Below, piece by piece: positions 55,282-63,874 of a stretch of DNA of 64,000 nt. The stretch's first letter is position 1. Each line of letters opens with the position of its first letter. Both the position numbers and the translations under genes were made by a program. The notes below the pieces were generated by a model. The model made no database searches, was not told the origin of the DNA, and worked only from the letters and a program-made list of their open reading frames with translations. The stretch is taken from the NCBI GenBank assembly GCA_964448135.1, contig CAYUVH010000055.1:26362-90361 (forward strand). Direction: 5' to 3'. Source of the DNA: CAYUVH01 sp964448135 (lineage in GTDB: Bacteria > Verrucomicrobiota > Verrucomicrobiia > Limisphaerales > UBA8199).

Positions 55282-55318
55282 AAATAGTATTCCGGTGGTT
55301 CAAACGCGAAGGTGATTT

Positions 55319-56596
55319 ATGCATCCAGGTTGGGGGATTCTTGCCATACCCGTTGTGGTGGTGGTTGGTTTGCTGTGGATGATGGCGGACTTGAGATTTG
55401 TGCAACGGTGGCAGCTACGGCGCGCGGAATTGGGGGCCCAGGATAAAACGCAGGAATTGAATGCGCATTTTGAGGCGGCGCTTAAATGCAGGCGGCCGAT
55501 GCTGCTCTTGTTTCTGCATTACGTCATTCCCGGCACGTTGGAGGCCGAATACGCGCTGCATCTTTCCAATCAAGGGGAACACGAGCGTGCCCTGGTGCTG
55601 GCCAAAAAGGCTTCGCTGAGTGCCGCCCGCCGCCCGGCGGTCCACCTTGCAGTCCTGCCGGCCGAGTGCATGGTTCTATTGCGATTGGGCCGGTATGAGC
55701 AGGCGCAGGACATCCTCCGGATCGGCCGCAGACTTCTCTCTTCCAGCACGCTGGCCGGCGCCGGCAGAAATCCCGCGGACCAGGCCTCGGGCCTGGTCAT
55801 GCAAGAGGGTTTGCTTGAGATGTATCTCGGTCATTTTGAGGCCGCGCTCAAGCTGGGTGTCCGGGCGAGCGCCGCGACGATATCGGACCCCGCACGCGGG
55901 CTGGTGTCCGGTGTGCTGGCCTTGCAAGGGCGGTTTGAGCAGGCGCTGGAAGCGTTGGTTTACGAACCGTCGACGTTTTACAGATTTCTGACCGCCACGC
56001 CACCGGTCATCGACACCGGGGAGGATGAGGATCCGCTCGACCTGCTGGCGAAGGACAAGCTCTACCGACAGAGCGCGGATAAAACGAACGAGGAGCTCGC
56101 CGGTGTGTTTGGGCCGGCGGTTGAAATCGGCCGTGCGGGCGTTTTCCTGGAAGCGGGAGACGCGGAAAACCTGGGGATCGCGCTGGGGCGGGCGCAGACC
56201 AAACTCAAAGCCAACCAAACCATGGAACACATTTTCTTGAGGGTGCGGGCGTGCTGGCAGGCGATGACGGGGAATGCGGCCGGCATGGAAGCCGACCTGG
56301 CCCGGACGCGGCAACTGGCCGCGGAAAAACCGGCGAGCCGGTCCGCGAAGTATGAAACCCATCTGGCCGCCGGGCGCGCCTATTTTTTGTTCGGACGCCA
56401 CGCAACTGCGGTTGAGGAATTGAAGGCGGCAACGCAGCTCGCCTTGCATCCGTTGGAGAAGCACACTTCCACCTACTGGCTCGCGCGGGCGAGCCAGGCG
56501 GCGAATGAACCTTCCGCAAATGCCTTGTTCCGGACGGTGATGGCTGACCAGTTTGGAAGCTGGATGGAAGCCGATGCCCGCGTTCGGGCCGGGTGA
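55319..56596 (+). CDS. Membrane-anchored TPR protein
   Basis: A protein of 425 residues. The N-terminus is one membrane helix (GILAIPVVVVVGLLWMMADL) followed by helical repeats of TPR type: GEHERALVLAKKASLSAARR, LGRYEQAQDILRIGRRLLSS, LGHFEAALKLGVRAS, LQGRFEQALEALVYEPS, FGRHATAVEELKAATQLAL. Such proteins serve as scaffolds; no catalytic motif is seen. It is divergent from the dehydrogenase giant, 37 bases apart at the starts. Confidence 0.75.
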   Translation: MHPGWGILAIPVVVVVGLLWMMADLRFVQRWQLRRAELGAQDKTQELNAHFEAALKCRRPMLLLFLHYVIPGTLEAEYALHLSNQGEHERALVLAKKASLSAARRPAVHLAVLPAECMVLLRLGRYEQAQDILRIGRRLLSSSTLAGAGRNPADQASGLVMQEGLLEMYLGHFEAALKLGVRASAATISDPARGLVSGVLALQGRFEQALEALVYEPSTFYRFLTATPPVIDTGEDEDPLDLLAKDKLYRQSADKTNEELAGVFGPAVEIGRAGVFLEAGDAENLGIALGRAQTKLKANQTMEHIFLRVRACWQAMTGNAAGMEADLARTRQLAAEKPASRSAKYETHLAAGRAYFLFGRHATAVEELKAATQLALHPLEKHTSTYWLARASQAANEPSANALFRTVMADQFGSWMEADARVRAG

Positions 56597-56805
56597 TTAT
56601 TTACCCTGTCTGCATGCCTGCGTGCTCCTATAAAAAGGAGGTGTGCCGTTGACTCGCGACTACGTCTTTCGGCGGAGCTGTCACCGGTTATTAATTCCTG
56701 GAATTCCGGCAAAACAGCACGAATTCTGCTTATTTCAACAGCCGGGCGGAGCCATTTCGGGAACGCTGGAACTATTGGACAGGACACAACGGAAAGCAGA
56801 CGGTG

Positions 56806-57570
56806 ATGAGCAGGAAACACTGGGTAATATTTGCGGTGGCGATTGCCTTTTTTGGGTTGTTTGGCGCCGCGATCGTGCTGGCGTTGATATTTGGATTTTT
56901 CGCCGAGCGGGCAGTGGCGTCGGTCGCGGGGACGGAACTGCCCGTTTACACTTCCGACCAATCCGCCTCGTCGCACCCGGGCTACCGGCACAGTACACTC
57001 ACGCGCGGCAGCGAGGTGTATGTGAACGATTATGAGGAGGCAGGTCTCCAACTTGCGAACCCGGAGCCGAACACTTTCATCGGTCGAATGGGAAACATTG
57101 GAAATGCAAAAGTGGCCGCGATTCCCGGTCAGCCAACCACTTCCTACGTAGCCGGCGATTGCGGCTCGGAAATGCCGGCTTACACACCCTACCGCAACAT
57201 CAAGCAGCCGCCCTTCGATTGGCGCAGGGCGCGCTTTCGCGAGTTGTCCGTCTCGCGTCCTGGTGGCGGCGACCCGCTTACCACCACCAACGCAGCGGTC
57301 ATTGCGGAAGTTGTCCGCGTTCTAAACGAAGGCAAACCCGTGGGGCTGCCCTCGTTTCCGTTTGCGGGGACGCCCGGCGTGACCACGATGAAGTTCAAGT
57401 GCGATGAATTGCCCGCGCTCGTTTTCTGTCCCTCCATTTATTTCCACCCCAGCGGAAAAGTCTATCTGGCCGAAAGCCTGATGCTGGACCCCACCGCGCA
57501 ACCGACCCAACTCACCGCCCGCTGGATCCCGGCTGGTCCTGTACTGACTGAGTGGCTGAAATCCCGGTAA
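56806..57570 (+). CDS. Membrane-anchored hypothetical protein
   Basis: A protein of 254 residues. The ATG at 56806 follows a GGAAAG sequence (56791-56796) at a suitable distance; a GTG one codon earlier is possible. One membrane helix (WVIFAVAIAFFGLFGAAIVL) precedes an extracytoplasmic domain of about 210 residues with a Cys pair (KCDELPALVFCPSIYFHPSG). I do not recognise a family. It lies between the TPR gene and the two heat-shock genes, on the opposite strand to the latter. Confidence 0.7.
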   Translation: MSRKHWVIFAVAIAFFGLFGAAIVLALIFGFFAERAVASVAGTELPVYTSDQSASSHPGYRHSTLTRGSEVYVNDYEEAGLQLANPEPNTFIGRMGNIGNAKVAAIPGQPTTSYVAGDCGSEMPAYTPYRNIKQPPFDWRRARFRELSVSRPGGGDPLTTTNAAVIAEVVRVLNEGKPVGLPSFPFAGTPGVTTMKFKCDELPALVFCPSIYFHPSGKVYLAESLMLDPTAQPTQLTARWIPAGPVLTEWLKSR

Positions 57571-57679
57571 AGGATCACAGCCAAAAAACTCCCCGCCTCC
57601 GCCAGCCGCACCCCTCGGCAGAGGCGAATGCGGCGGCGAAAACGGGGAGCCGTAGTAGTGCTACCCGAAAGTGGTTCGG

Positions 57680-58060
57680 TTAGTCGCTGACGGTGATCCG
57701 GCGCGGTTTGACGCGCTCGGCTTTGGGCAGGGTCACGGTGACGAGTCCCTGCTGGATCGTCGCGGCGATTTTCGTGGTATCAATCGCGGGATCCAACTCG
57801 AACACGCGGCGGTAATCCGTCGCGTAGGATTCGCGCAGGAGCAGTTCGCCTTCGGCCTTGTCGGCGGCGCGGTGGCCCACCAGGGTGAGTTCGTTGCCTT
57901 CGAGCAGGACCTCGAGCCCTTCGCGGGGGACACCCGGCATCTCCGCCTCGAGCACGTAGGCATCCTTGGTTTCAAAGATGTTCACGCCGGGGACGGAATA
58001 TTCCTGAACCAGTTCGGGTTGGGAAACAGTCGGGGTTTCGGTCTGGGTATTATTATTCAT
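57680..58060 (-). CDS. Hsp20/alpha-crystallin small heat-shock protein 2
   Basis: A small chaperone of 126 residues that holds unfolded proteins. The alpha-crystallin domain starts at VPGVNIFETKDAYVLEAEMP and ends with the conserved GLVTVTLPKAERVKPRRITV. The C-terminal IxI motif is replaced by RRITV. It is second in a tandem pair, 61 bases after the first Hsp20 gene on the same strand, presumably the same transcript. Confidence 0.93.
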   Translation of the reverse strand: MNNNTQTETPTVSQPELVQEYSVPGVNIFETKDAYVLEAEMPGVPREGLEVLLEGNELTLVGHRAADKAEGELLLRESYATDYRRVFELDPAIDTTKIAATIQQGLVTVTLPKAERVKPRRITVSD

Positions 58061-58121
58061 GTAATCAGCCTTTTCGATTTTAGGTCCGGAAGCGCCAGGC
58101 TCCGGAACGGAAGTTAATTGG

Positions 58122-58592
58122 TTAGTTTACGTTTACGGCGATGCGTTTGGGTTTGGCTTCCTCCGTCTTGGGGAGCGTGACCGTCAGGATGCCATCTTTG
58201 TATTGGGCCTCGATTTTCGCGACGTTCACCGGGGTGGGCAGCGAAACGGTCCGTTGGAAGCGTCCGAAGAAGCGTTCCGTGCGGCGCACCTCGGCGGTGT
58301 CGGATTTTTCCTCGCTCTTCCGTTCGCCGGAAATGCTTAGGACGCCATCTTCCATGGAGACTTCGATGTCCTCGCGCTTCAGGCCGGGGAGTTCGGTCTT
58401 CACGGTGAAATGATCCTTTTGCTCGTAAACATCGAGCGCGGGGCTCCAGCCGCTCAGCGATTGCGTGCTGCGCGCCAGTCCTGCCAGCGGTGCATCGAAC
58501 AAACGATCAATCTCGTCCTTCAGGCTCGCGAGGCGGCCAAAGGGCGACCAATTCGTGAGCTGCGGTCTCTGCCATCGTGTCAGATAATTCAT
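58122..58592 (-). CDS. Hsp20/alpha-crystallin small heat-shock protein 1
   Basis: A small chaperone of 156 residues. The frame has two possible ATGs, 58598 and 58592. AAAGGA ends two bases before the first and eight before the second, so 58592 is the better start. The N-terminal part (SPFGRLASLKDEIDRLFDAP) is typical of class A Hsp20; the alpha-crystallin domain runs from SPALDVYEQKDHFTVKTELP to DGILTVTLPKTEEAKPKRIA. It is first in a two-gene tandem set. The upstream AT-rich region of about 240 bases holds the probable promoter. Confidence 0.95.
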   Translation of the reverse strand: MNYLTRWQRPQLTNWSPFGRLASLKDEIDRLFDAPLAGLARSTQSLSGWSPALDVYEQKDHFTVKTELPGLKREDIEVSMEDGVLSISGERKSEEKSDTAEVRRTERFFGRFQRTVSLPTPVNVAKIEAQYKDGILTVTLPKTEEAKPKRIAVNVN

Positions 58593-58691
58593 AGTCATAG
58601 TCCTTTCTTTTACTGTTTAAAGTTACAGCGATGGACTAATAGCTTTCGGCATACCAAGAATTATGGATTTCGTAACCAATTAATAATAAGC

Positions 58692-58721
58692 ATAATGCGA
58701 ATTTTTATTGGATTTTTGTAA
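58692..58721 (-). promoter_or_regulatory. Candidate promoter of the hsp20 pair
   Basis: On the minus strand TTACAA (58721-58716) and CATTAT (58697-58692) are separated by 18 bases, in an AT-rich stretch about 100 bases before the first hsp20 start. No CIRCE element (TTAGCACTC-N9-GAGTGCTAA) is seen. Confidence 0.3.
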
Positions 58722-58750
58722 GAGACAAAATGGCGCTACTGTGGAAATAA

Positions 58751-58769
58751 TGACACAAATCGTGTGTCA
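58751..58769. promoter_or_regulatory. Inverted repeat TGACACA-N5-TGTGTCA
   Basis: A 7-bp perfect inverted repeat (58751-58757 and 58763-58769), with a further TGTGACA a few bases on. It is just upstream of the candidate hsp20 promoter and downstream of mutY, so a regulator site for hsp20 is a reasonable guess. Confidence 0.35.
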
Positions 58770-58834
58770 CTTATGTGACAACATGGCACTATTTTCGAGC
58801 GTTCCTCAGACAGTAAAATTAAAAAAATAGAAAT

Positions 58835-59914
58835 TCAGGACTTCAGAATCTTCAGGATTCTTCCTTGAGCACTAGTGAAGGCGAGCCGACGCAATTGTGC
58901 AGGACTTCGCCACACCCCGAGGGGACTCTCGAAATCGGCTGGCACGCTGGCACTCCAGGCTTCGAGTGTAATCCGATAACGTGTGATGGAATGTTTGAAC
59001 ACGCAGAGCGGTTTCAATTCAGGTGGTAAGGTTTTGAACAGCTCCCTGGCCGCATCGCGAATCGCGTCGGGTGCCCCATTGATTTCGCGATTTGGAAATT
59101 CCCAGAGGTAGGCATTCACGACGTTCGGGGGACGCTGCTGCACGAGAAACTGACCGCTGCGTTGCAGCACAAAGGCGGCGACCCGCACCTCCGTCACGGC
59201 GGGGCGGCGAGATCGCATCGGGAGCACCGCCGTCAGTTCATGCTTCCGCGCGTAGCAGAGTTTGCGAAGTGGACAGAGTTCGCACTTGGGCTGGCGCGGC
59301 ACACACACGAGCGCGCCCAGCTCCATCAAGGACTGATTCAGGTGCGAACAGGAATTGGGTTTTTTGTTGCGTGTGGCCGCTTCCACCAGCGACCCGGCCA
59401 GACTCCACAAGCGATCGCGTGTCTCCTTTGCGTCCGTGTCCGAGCGAATGCCGAAGACGCGGGCCAGCACACGGATTACGTTCCCATCGAGAATCGGTTT
59501 CGGTTGATTGAAGGCGATGCTGCAAATTGCGCCGGCGGTGTAGCGACCGATGCCAGGCAGCGCGAGCACTGCGTCGTAATCGCGGGGGAATTGTCCGGCG
59601 TGTTCTCGTTGGATCACGCCGGCGGCGCGATGCATGTTGCGCACGCGCGTGTAATAGCCGAGCCCCTCCCAGAGTTTGTGCAGTGTGGCTGACCGCGCCC
59701 GGGCGAGGGCACCGATGCCGGGCAGTCGTCGCATCCAGCGCTTCCAGTAGGGCAGCACGGTGGCGACCTGGGTTTGCTGCAACATGATTTCGGATACCCA
59801 AATCGCATAGGGATCGCGCGTGCGGCGCCAGGGCAGGTCGCGGGCATTTGCCGCAAACCAGCGAAGCAGGGCGCCGGCGATGCGAGTTTGTGTTCCTGAA
59901 TTCTTATCGCGCAC
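58835..59914 (-). CDS. mutY: A/G-specific adenine glycosylase
   Basis: MutY, 359 residues, removes adenine mispaired with 8-oxoguanine in base-excision repair. The catalytic Glu is residue 42 in VSEIMLQQTQV; the helix-hairpin-helix is LPGIGRYTAGAICSIAFNQ with the catalytic Asp143 in PILDGNVIRV. The 4Fe-4S ligands are Cys204, 211, 214 and 220 (C-x6-C-x2-C-x5-C). The C-terminal ~120 residues are the NUDIX-like 8-oxoG recognition domain (VRVAAFVLQRSGQFLVQQRP). The start is GTG 59914; it is divergent from rnhC, with overlapping starts if both use the longest frame. Confidence 0.97.
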   Translation of the reverse strand: MRDKNSGTQTRIAGALLRWFAANARDLPWRRTRDPYAIWVSEIMLQQTQVATVLPYWKRWMRRLPGIGALARARSATLHKLWEGLGYYTRVRNMHRAAGVIQREHAGQFPRDYDAVLALPGIGRYTAGAICSIAFNQPKPILDGNVIRVLARVFGIRSDTDAKETRDRLWSLAGSLVEAATRNKKPNSCSHLNQSLMELGALVCVPRQPKCELCPLRKLCYARKHELTAVLPMRSRRPAVTEVRVAAFVLQRSGQFLVQQRPPNVVNAYLWEFPNREINGAPDAIRDAARELFKTLPPELKPLCVFKHSITRYRITLEAWSASVPADFESPLGVWRSPAQLRRLAFTSAQGRILKILKS

Positions 59915-60938
59915 AGTTGCCGAGTTTAACCGGAATTACTACGATGCGACAACTTTGGCGAATCCGCTGACATCCTACACGGGAAAACTAACGGAAGCGC
60001 AGGGCGAGGCTCTGCGCCAGTGGCTGGAGAGTCACCACTGGAAATTCCGCGAGGTGCCGTATGCCCTGTACGCGGCGGAGCACGACAAGACCAACGTGGT
60101 TTTCTACCGCAGCGCGAAATTGGTGGTGCAGGGAAAGGGGACGCAGGATTTCGTCGAGTTCGTGCTCGAGCCGGAGATCGTGAAGGAAGCGAAGCTGGGC
60201 TACGAAGCCATCCTCAATCCCGAAATGCTTTTGCCGCGCCTCGGCGTGGACGAAAGCGGCAAGGGCGATTTTTTCGGGCCGCTTTGCGTGGCGGGCGTCT
60301 ATGTAAATGAGGACGTGGTGAAGCGCTGGAAGGACAGCGGTATCCGGGACTCGAAGCACATTGGGAGCGACAAGCGCATTGAGGAACTGGCGGAGTTGAT
60401 ACGCGACACGCCGGGATGCGTAACCACGGTCGTGCCCATCGGCAATGAGGCTTACAACCGGCTTTACGGGAAGTTTCGCAGCGTGAATTCGATGCTGGCC
60501 TGGGGGCATGCGCGCGTGATTGAGAATTTGATGGAGCTGCGCAAAGATATGAACCCGCCGCCCGTGCGCGCCATCAGCGATCAATTTGCGTCGAGCAAAG
60601 ATGTCGTGGCCAGCGCGCTCATGAAGCTGGGACGTGAAATCGAGCTATTGCAGCGGCATCGCGCCGAAGAAGATCTTGCGGTAGCGGCGGCTTCGATCCT
60701 CGCGCGCCACGAATTTGTCCGCCGCCTCGGCGACATGGGCAAGCGTTACCAGATGGTATTTCCCAAAGGTGCATCTGCGGCGGTGGATGCGACGGCCAAA
60801 GAATTTATCGCGAAGCATGGCGCGGACGAGTTGAAGCAGGTGGCCAAAATGCACTTCCGTACGGCGTTGCGCGCGCAGGGACTTCCGGAGCCTCCGCGCA
60901 AAGTATTTGTTCGTCGCTCCGCGTCGGATGTTGTTTAG
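59880..60938 (+). CDS. rnhC: Ribonuclease HIII
   Basis: RNase HIII, about 352 residues from ATG 59880, removes RNA from RNA-DNA hybrids. The catalytic motif RLGVDESGKGDFFGPLCVAG with Asp-Glu-Ser-Gly-Lys is complete, and the later DSKHIGSDKRIEEL and EEDLAVAAASILARHEFVRR belong to the family. The N-terminal TBP-like substrate-binding domain (YTGKLTEAQGEALRQWLESH, WKFREVPYALYAAEHDKTNV) is present. The start overlaps mutY by 35 bases; a TTG at 59955 would avoid this. RNase HIII is well known from Firmicutes, Chlamydiae and some Verrucomicrobia. Confidence 0.93.
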   Translation: MRVCVPEFLSRTVAEFNRNYYDATTLANPLTSYTGKLTEAQGEALRQWLESHHWKFREVPYALYAAEHDKTNVVFYRSAKLVVQGKGTQDFVEFVLEPEIVKEAKLGYEAILNPEMLLPRLGVDESGKGDFFGPLCVAGVYVNEDVVKRWKDSGIRDSKHIGSDKRIEELAELIRDTPGCVTTVVPIGNEAYNRLYGKFRSVNSMLAWGHARVIENLMELRKDMNPPPVRAISDQFASSKDVVASALMKLGREIELLQRHRAEEDLAVAAASILARHEFVRRLGDMGKRYQMVFPKGASAAVDATAKEFIAKHGADELKQVAKMHFRTALRAQGLPEPPRKVFVRRSASDVV

Positions 60939-60942
60939 GAGC

Positions 60943-60960
60943 GTGGCCGTCCCCGGCCAC
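60943..60960. repeat. GC-rich hairpin just after rnhC
   Basis: GTGGCCG-tccc-CGGCCAC (60943-60960), only 5 bases after the rnhC stop. It could end the rnhC transcript, but the 'GG-x-x-G-x-C-C' design matches the dispersed palindromes elsewhere. The remaining spacer to 61174 has no ORF. Confidence 0.45.
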
Positions 60961-61174
60961 AGCAATGTGCGATAGCAGGCACGATCATTTTCTATAACGC
61001 GCGCGCCTGCCAAAACCAAAATCCACGGCCGACCATCGCCTCCGACGCGTAACACTTCACGCCCTTGTAGGTTGCTGCGCCCGGGGACAGACCCCTACCA
61101 AGATTGTAAGCCGGCGCGGTCAAAGCCGATTTTACCCTAAATTTACCCCCGTATAACTACGGTAGCAGGGCTTT

Positions 61175-61202
61175 TTGACATCCTTTCCTGGGGGCGTAAA
61201 AT
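61175..61202 (+). promoter_or_regulatory. Sigma-70-like promoter of the PEP-CTERM gene
   Basis: TTGACA (61175-61180) and TAAAAT (61197-61202), 16 bases apart, about 50 bases before the ATG at 61255. The -35 box is a perfect match and the -10 box differs by one base. Confidence 0.6.
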
Positions 61203-61254
61203 AAGTATTAGCCGACGATTCCCTCCGCGTTTGGACGGACGTCGTGTCATGTAA

Positions 61255-62052
61255 ATGCCCGAACCAATCAGACTAATCCGATTCTTAGCAGCCGCTGGAT
61301 TTTCAATTTTGCCGTTTTTTTCCACGAACGCCTCACCCTTAAGCGGAAACCTCAACATCAATGGCCGGGCCGGCGAGTTGGACAGTGGCTGCCTCGCCAC
61401 CAGCAACTCGTTTTCTTCCTGGAGCAGCACGCCGTTGAATTTGAGGGCCGGTTTCGTGATCACGACGAACGTTCCGGCGAATCCCACGACGGTGCAAACA
61501 CATGGCTCGGGATCGGCGCAATGGAGTCTCGATGGCCTCAGTGGCAACGTGAACCTGGATTATGGCTGGTCCATGACCGGGAGCGGTTCGCGGATGTGTG
61601 GGTTGGATAATGATTCGGGCAGCCTGGGACCGGATTGGGATTACCAGTTCACGGCTGACTACGACGGTATTTTTACCTTCAATTACGATGTCGTGGGTTC
61701 GGGTAATACGTTCGGCCTGCGCGGCTGGGAGTTTTGGTGGAGCGGTCCGGAAGGCAACGACGGAAGTTTCACGGACGTAATGAACCCGACTCATTCGGGA
61801 ACCATTGTGCGCGAGCTGCTCGCCGGCCAGACTTACGATGTCGGGCTGTGGACCGAGGCGAATCTGCTCAATGGGTCGGGAAACGACATTACCGCGGACA
61901 TGATGGGAACCTTTTCGTGGTCCATCACGCCGGCACCGGAGCCGACTTGTGGAGCGGTGGGTGTGGCCGGTCTGGTCCTGTTTTGCTTGCGCAAGAGGAT
62001 TGGCTTGCAGCGCCAATCAAAAGCCTCGCAGAAATCGCCTGACGTGATTTAA
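61255..62052 (+). CDS. PEP-CTERM sorted protein, unknown function
   Basis: A secreted protein of 265 residues. An N-terminal signal peptide (LIRFLAAAGFSILPFFSTNA) is followed by a beta-rich, Gly/Ser/Asn/Asp-rich domain (LDSGCLATSNSFSSWSSTP, SGNVNLDYGWSMTGSGSRM, FTADYDGIFTFNYDVVGSG). The C-terminus has the sorting signal: PEP-like APEPTCGAVG, a hydrophobic helix (VGVAGLVLFC) and a basic cluster LRKR, then a ~18-residue tail. This is a PEP-CTERM exosortase substrate as known from Verrucomicrobia. No exosortase (EpsH) gene is in the window. A good promoter lies upstream. Confidence 0.8.
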   Translation: MPEPIRLIRFLAAAGFSILPFFSTNASPLSGNLNINGRAGELDSGCLATSNSFSSWSSTPLNLRAGFVITTNVPANPTTVQTHGSGSAQWSLDGLSGNVNLDYGWSMTGSGSRMCGLDNDSGSLGPDWDYQFTADYDGIFTFNYDVVGSGNTFGLRGWEFWWSGPEGNDGSFTDVMNPTHSGTIVRELLAGQTYDVGLWTEANLLNGSGNDITADMMGTFSWSITPAPEPTCGAVGVAGLVLFCLRKRIGLQRQSKASQKSPDVI

Positions 62053-62093
62053 GTCGCTGGGCTTTTTCCTTCCCAAAGTTTATACCTCCGGGC

Positions 62094-62732
62094 ATGAGGC
62101 CGCTTGCTGAATGCCGTCTGTACGCGTTCGTGGACACTGCCTACCTCCACGGCCGCGATCCGGTCATCCTCGCGGCTCAACTGTGTGCCGGCGGCGCGGA
62201 TCTGATTCAATTACGCGCCAAGACATCGTCCGCCGACGAGGTTCGAAAAATGGCGGAGGCGATCCTCAGGGTAACAAAGCCGGCCAACGTGGGACTGGTC
62301 ATCAACGATCATTTCGAAATAGCCCGGGATTTGGGTGCGGAGATTTGTCATTTGGGGCAGGAGGATTTTTTCGATAGCGGTCTCACGCAAGTAAGTGCGC
62401 TGCCGCACGGCCCGGTGCGGACGCAGGTTGGATTGAGCACGCATTCACCAGAACAGGCGAAGCAGGCCATCGCCACGGGAGCGGATTACATTGCGATCGG
62501 TCCTGTTTTTGCGACGGGCACGAAACCGACAGCCAGACCGGTCACGCTCGATTACGTTCGTTGGGCGGCGGGGAATGTGTCGGTGCCGTGGTTTGCGATC
62601 GGCGGCATAACGCTGCAAAATCTGCAAGATGTGCTCGCGGCGGGGGCGCGGCGGATTTGTGTGGTTTCGGCGATCCTGAACGCACCGGATGTAGCGGCGG
62701 CGTGCAGGGAATTCCGGGCGCGATTGGGTTGA
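62094..62732 (+). CDS. thiE: Thiamine-phosphate synthase
   Basis: ThiE, 212 residues, joins the pyrimidine and thiazole moieties to make thiamine phosphate in the cytoplasm. The barrel motifs are LYAFVDTAYLHGRD, GADLIQLRAKTSSADEV (KxxxxxE substrate loop), LVINDHFEIARDLGAEICHL with GQED, and the phosphate-binding loop YIAIGPVFATGTKPTARP. The C-terminal part is VPWFAIGGITLQNLQDVLAA. It starts 42 bases after the PEP-CTERM gene and is likely in the same transcript as the PfkB kinase that follows. Confidence 0.95.
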   Translation: MRPLAECRLYAFVDTAYLHGRDPVILAAQLCAGGADLIQLRAKTSSADEVRKMAEAILRVTKPANVGLVINDHFEIARDLGAEICHLGQEDFFDSGLTQVSALPHGPVRTQVGLSTHSPEQAKQAIATGADYIAIGPVFATGTKPTARPVTLDYVRWAAGNVSVPWFAIGGITLQNLQDVLAAGARRICVVSAILNAPDVAAACREFRARLG

Positions 62733-62814
62733 GGCGGGGTAAATTTCGCGTTGCGGCGTGGGCGGCTAGCGCATACTTTTCGCCCACTTTTACGAAGCAA
62801 ACCTAGAGATTTTT

Positions 62815-63714
62815 ATGAGCGTATTGATTGTCGGTTCCACGGCGTTGGATTCCATCAAAACTCCGCATGCGGAGAACCCGAAGCTGCTGGGCGGCTCGGC
62901 GAGCCACGCAGCGGTCGCGGCGAGTTTTTTCTGCCCCGTGAAGCTGGTGGGAGTCGTGGGCGACGATTTCCCCAAGCGCTACGTCGAGCTCTATCGCCGG
63001 CACAAAATTGACCTGACGGGCCTGCAGATTTCCGCCGGGAAGACGTTCCATTGGTCCGGTGAATACGAGGCCAACATGAACAACCGGAAGACGCTGCTCA
63101 CGGAGTTGGGCGTGTTCGCGGATTTTTCGCCCAAGCTGCCGGATGCATATCGTTCGGCGGAATTTGTGCTTTTGGCGAACATCGCGCCCGCGCTCCAGAG
63201 CCAGGTGCTGGACCAGATGAAGAAGCCGCGTTTCGTCGTCGCGGACACGATGGACCTGTGGCTGAACATCGCGCTGCCCGATTTGAAGAAGCTCATGAAG
63301 CGGCTGGATGGCTTTGTTTTGAACGACAGCGAAGCCCACCAGCTCACCAAGGAAGACAACGTCTTCAACGCGTTGAAGAAGATTCACGCCATGGGCCCGA
63401 AGTACGTGATCATCAAGCAGGGTTCGCATGGCTCGATTCTTTCGGGACCGAAAGGTCTGTTCCTGTGTCCCGCTTATCCGCTGCGAAAGGTTCTGGACCC
63501 GACGGGGGCAGGGGATTCGTTTGTGGGCGGCATGATGGGCTATCTGGCGACTTCGAAGGGCTCGATTGACTCGAACATCCGCCGCGCGATGTTGCAAGGC
63601 AGCGTGGTGGCGTCGTTCTGCTGCGAGGGATTTGGGTTGAACTGCACCACCAAGCTGAAGCGCAGCGATATCCAGCGCCGCGTGAAGGAACTGGAAGCGC
63701 TGACCAGGCTCTAA
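62815..63714 (+). CDS. PfkB-family sugar/nucleoside kinase
   Basis: A kinase of 299 residues of the ribokinase/PfkB fold. The N-terminal part is SVLIVGSTALDSIKTP with GGSASHAAVAASFF. The C-terminal active-site motif DPTGAGDSFVGG carries the catalytic Asp. A shared middle region (NIAPALQSQVLDQMKKPRFV, ADTMDLWLNIALPDLKKLM, FVLNDSEAHQLTKEDNV) fits PfkB proteins with an Asn-Asp-Ser-Glu in place of the usual 'NE.E'. The sugar substrate cannot be told. It ends before a set of small hairpins. Confidence 0.92.
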   Translation: MSVLIVGSTALDSIKTPHAENPKLLGGSASHAAVAASFFCPVKLVGVVGDDFPKRYVELYRRHKIDLTGLQISAGKTFHWSGEYEANMNNRKTLLTELGVFADFSPKLPDAYRSAEFVLLANIAPALQSQVLDQMKKPRFVVADTMDLWLNIALPDLKKLMKRLDGFVLNDSEAHQLTKEDNVFNALKKIHAMGPKYVIIKQGSHGSILSGPKGLFLCPAYPLRKVLDPTGAGDSFVGGMMGYLATSKGSIDSNIRRAMLQGSVVASFCCEGFGLNCTTKLKRSDIQRRVKELEALTRL

Positions 63715-63740
63715 AAGAGCGGGTTCAGGCGGGTGGTCTG

Positions 63741-63842
63741 GCATCCTTTTCGGATGCGGGGAGATTTAATCTGCTGTCCGGTGGTCATTCCTCACAGGCT
63801 CGGAATGACACACCGGCTACTCTATGTCATCCCTTCGGGATG
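63741..63842. terminator. Hairpin cluster between convergent genes
   Basis: Three hairpins: GCATCC-ttttc-GGATGC (63741-63757), GTCATTCC...GGAATGAC (63784-63809) and CATCCC-ttc-GGGATG (63828-63842). They lie between the PfkB kinase stop and the end of the serine acetyltransferase gene on the other strand, so they may end both transcripts. No U-tract follows. Confidence 0.4.
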
Positions 63843-63874
63843 AACGGCGCCGCTCGCGCAAAAGGCCCAAGCCT

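Noticed and set aside
61143..61547. 134-codon minus-strand frame opposite the start of the PEP-CTERM gene
   Set aside because: It covers the promoter and signal peptide of a well-supported gene and shows no domain.
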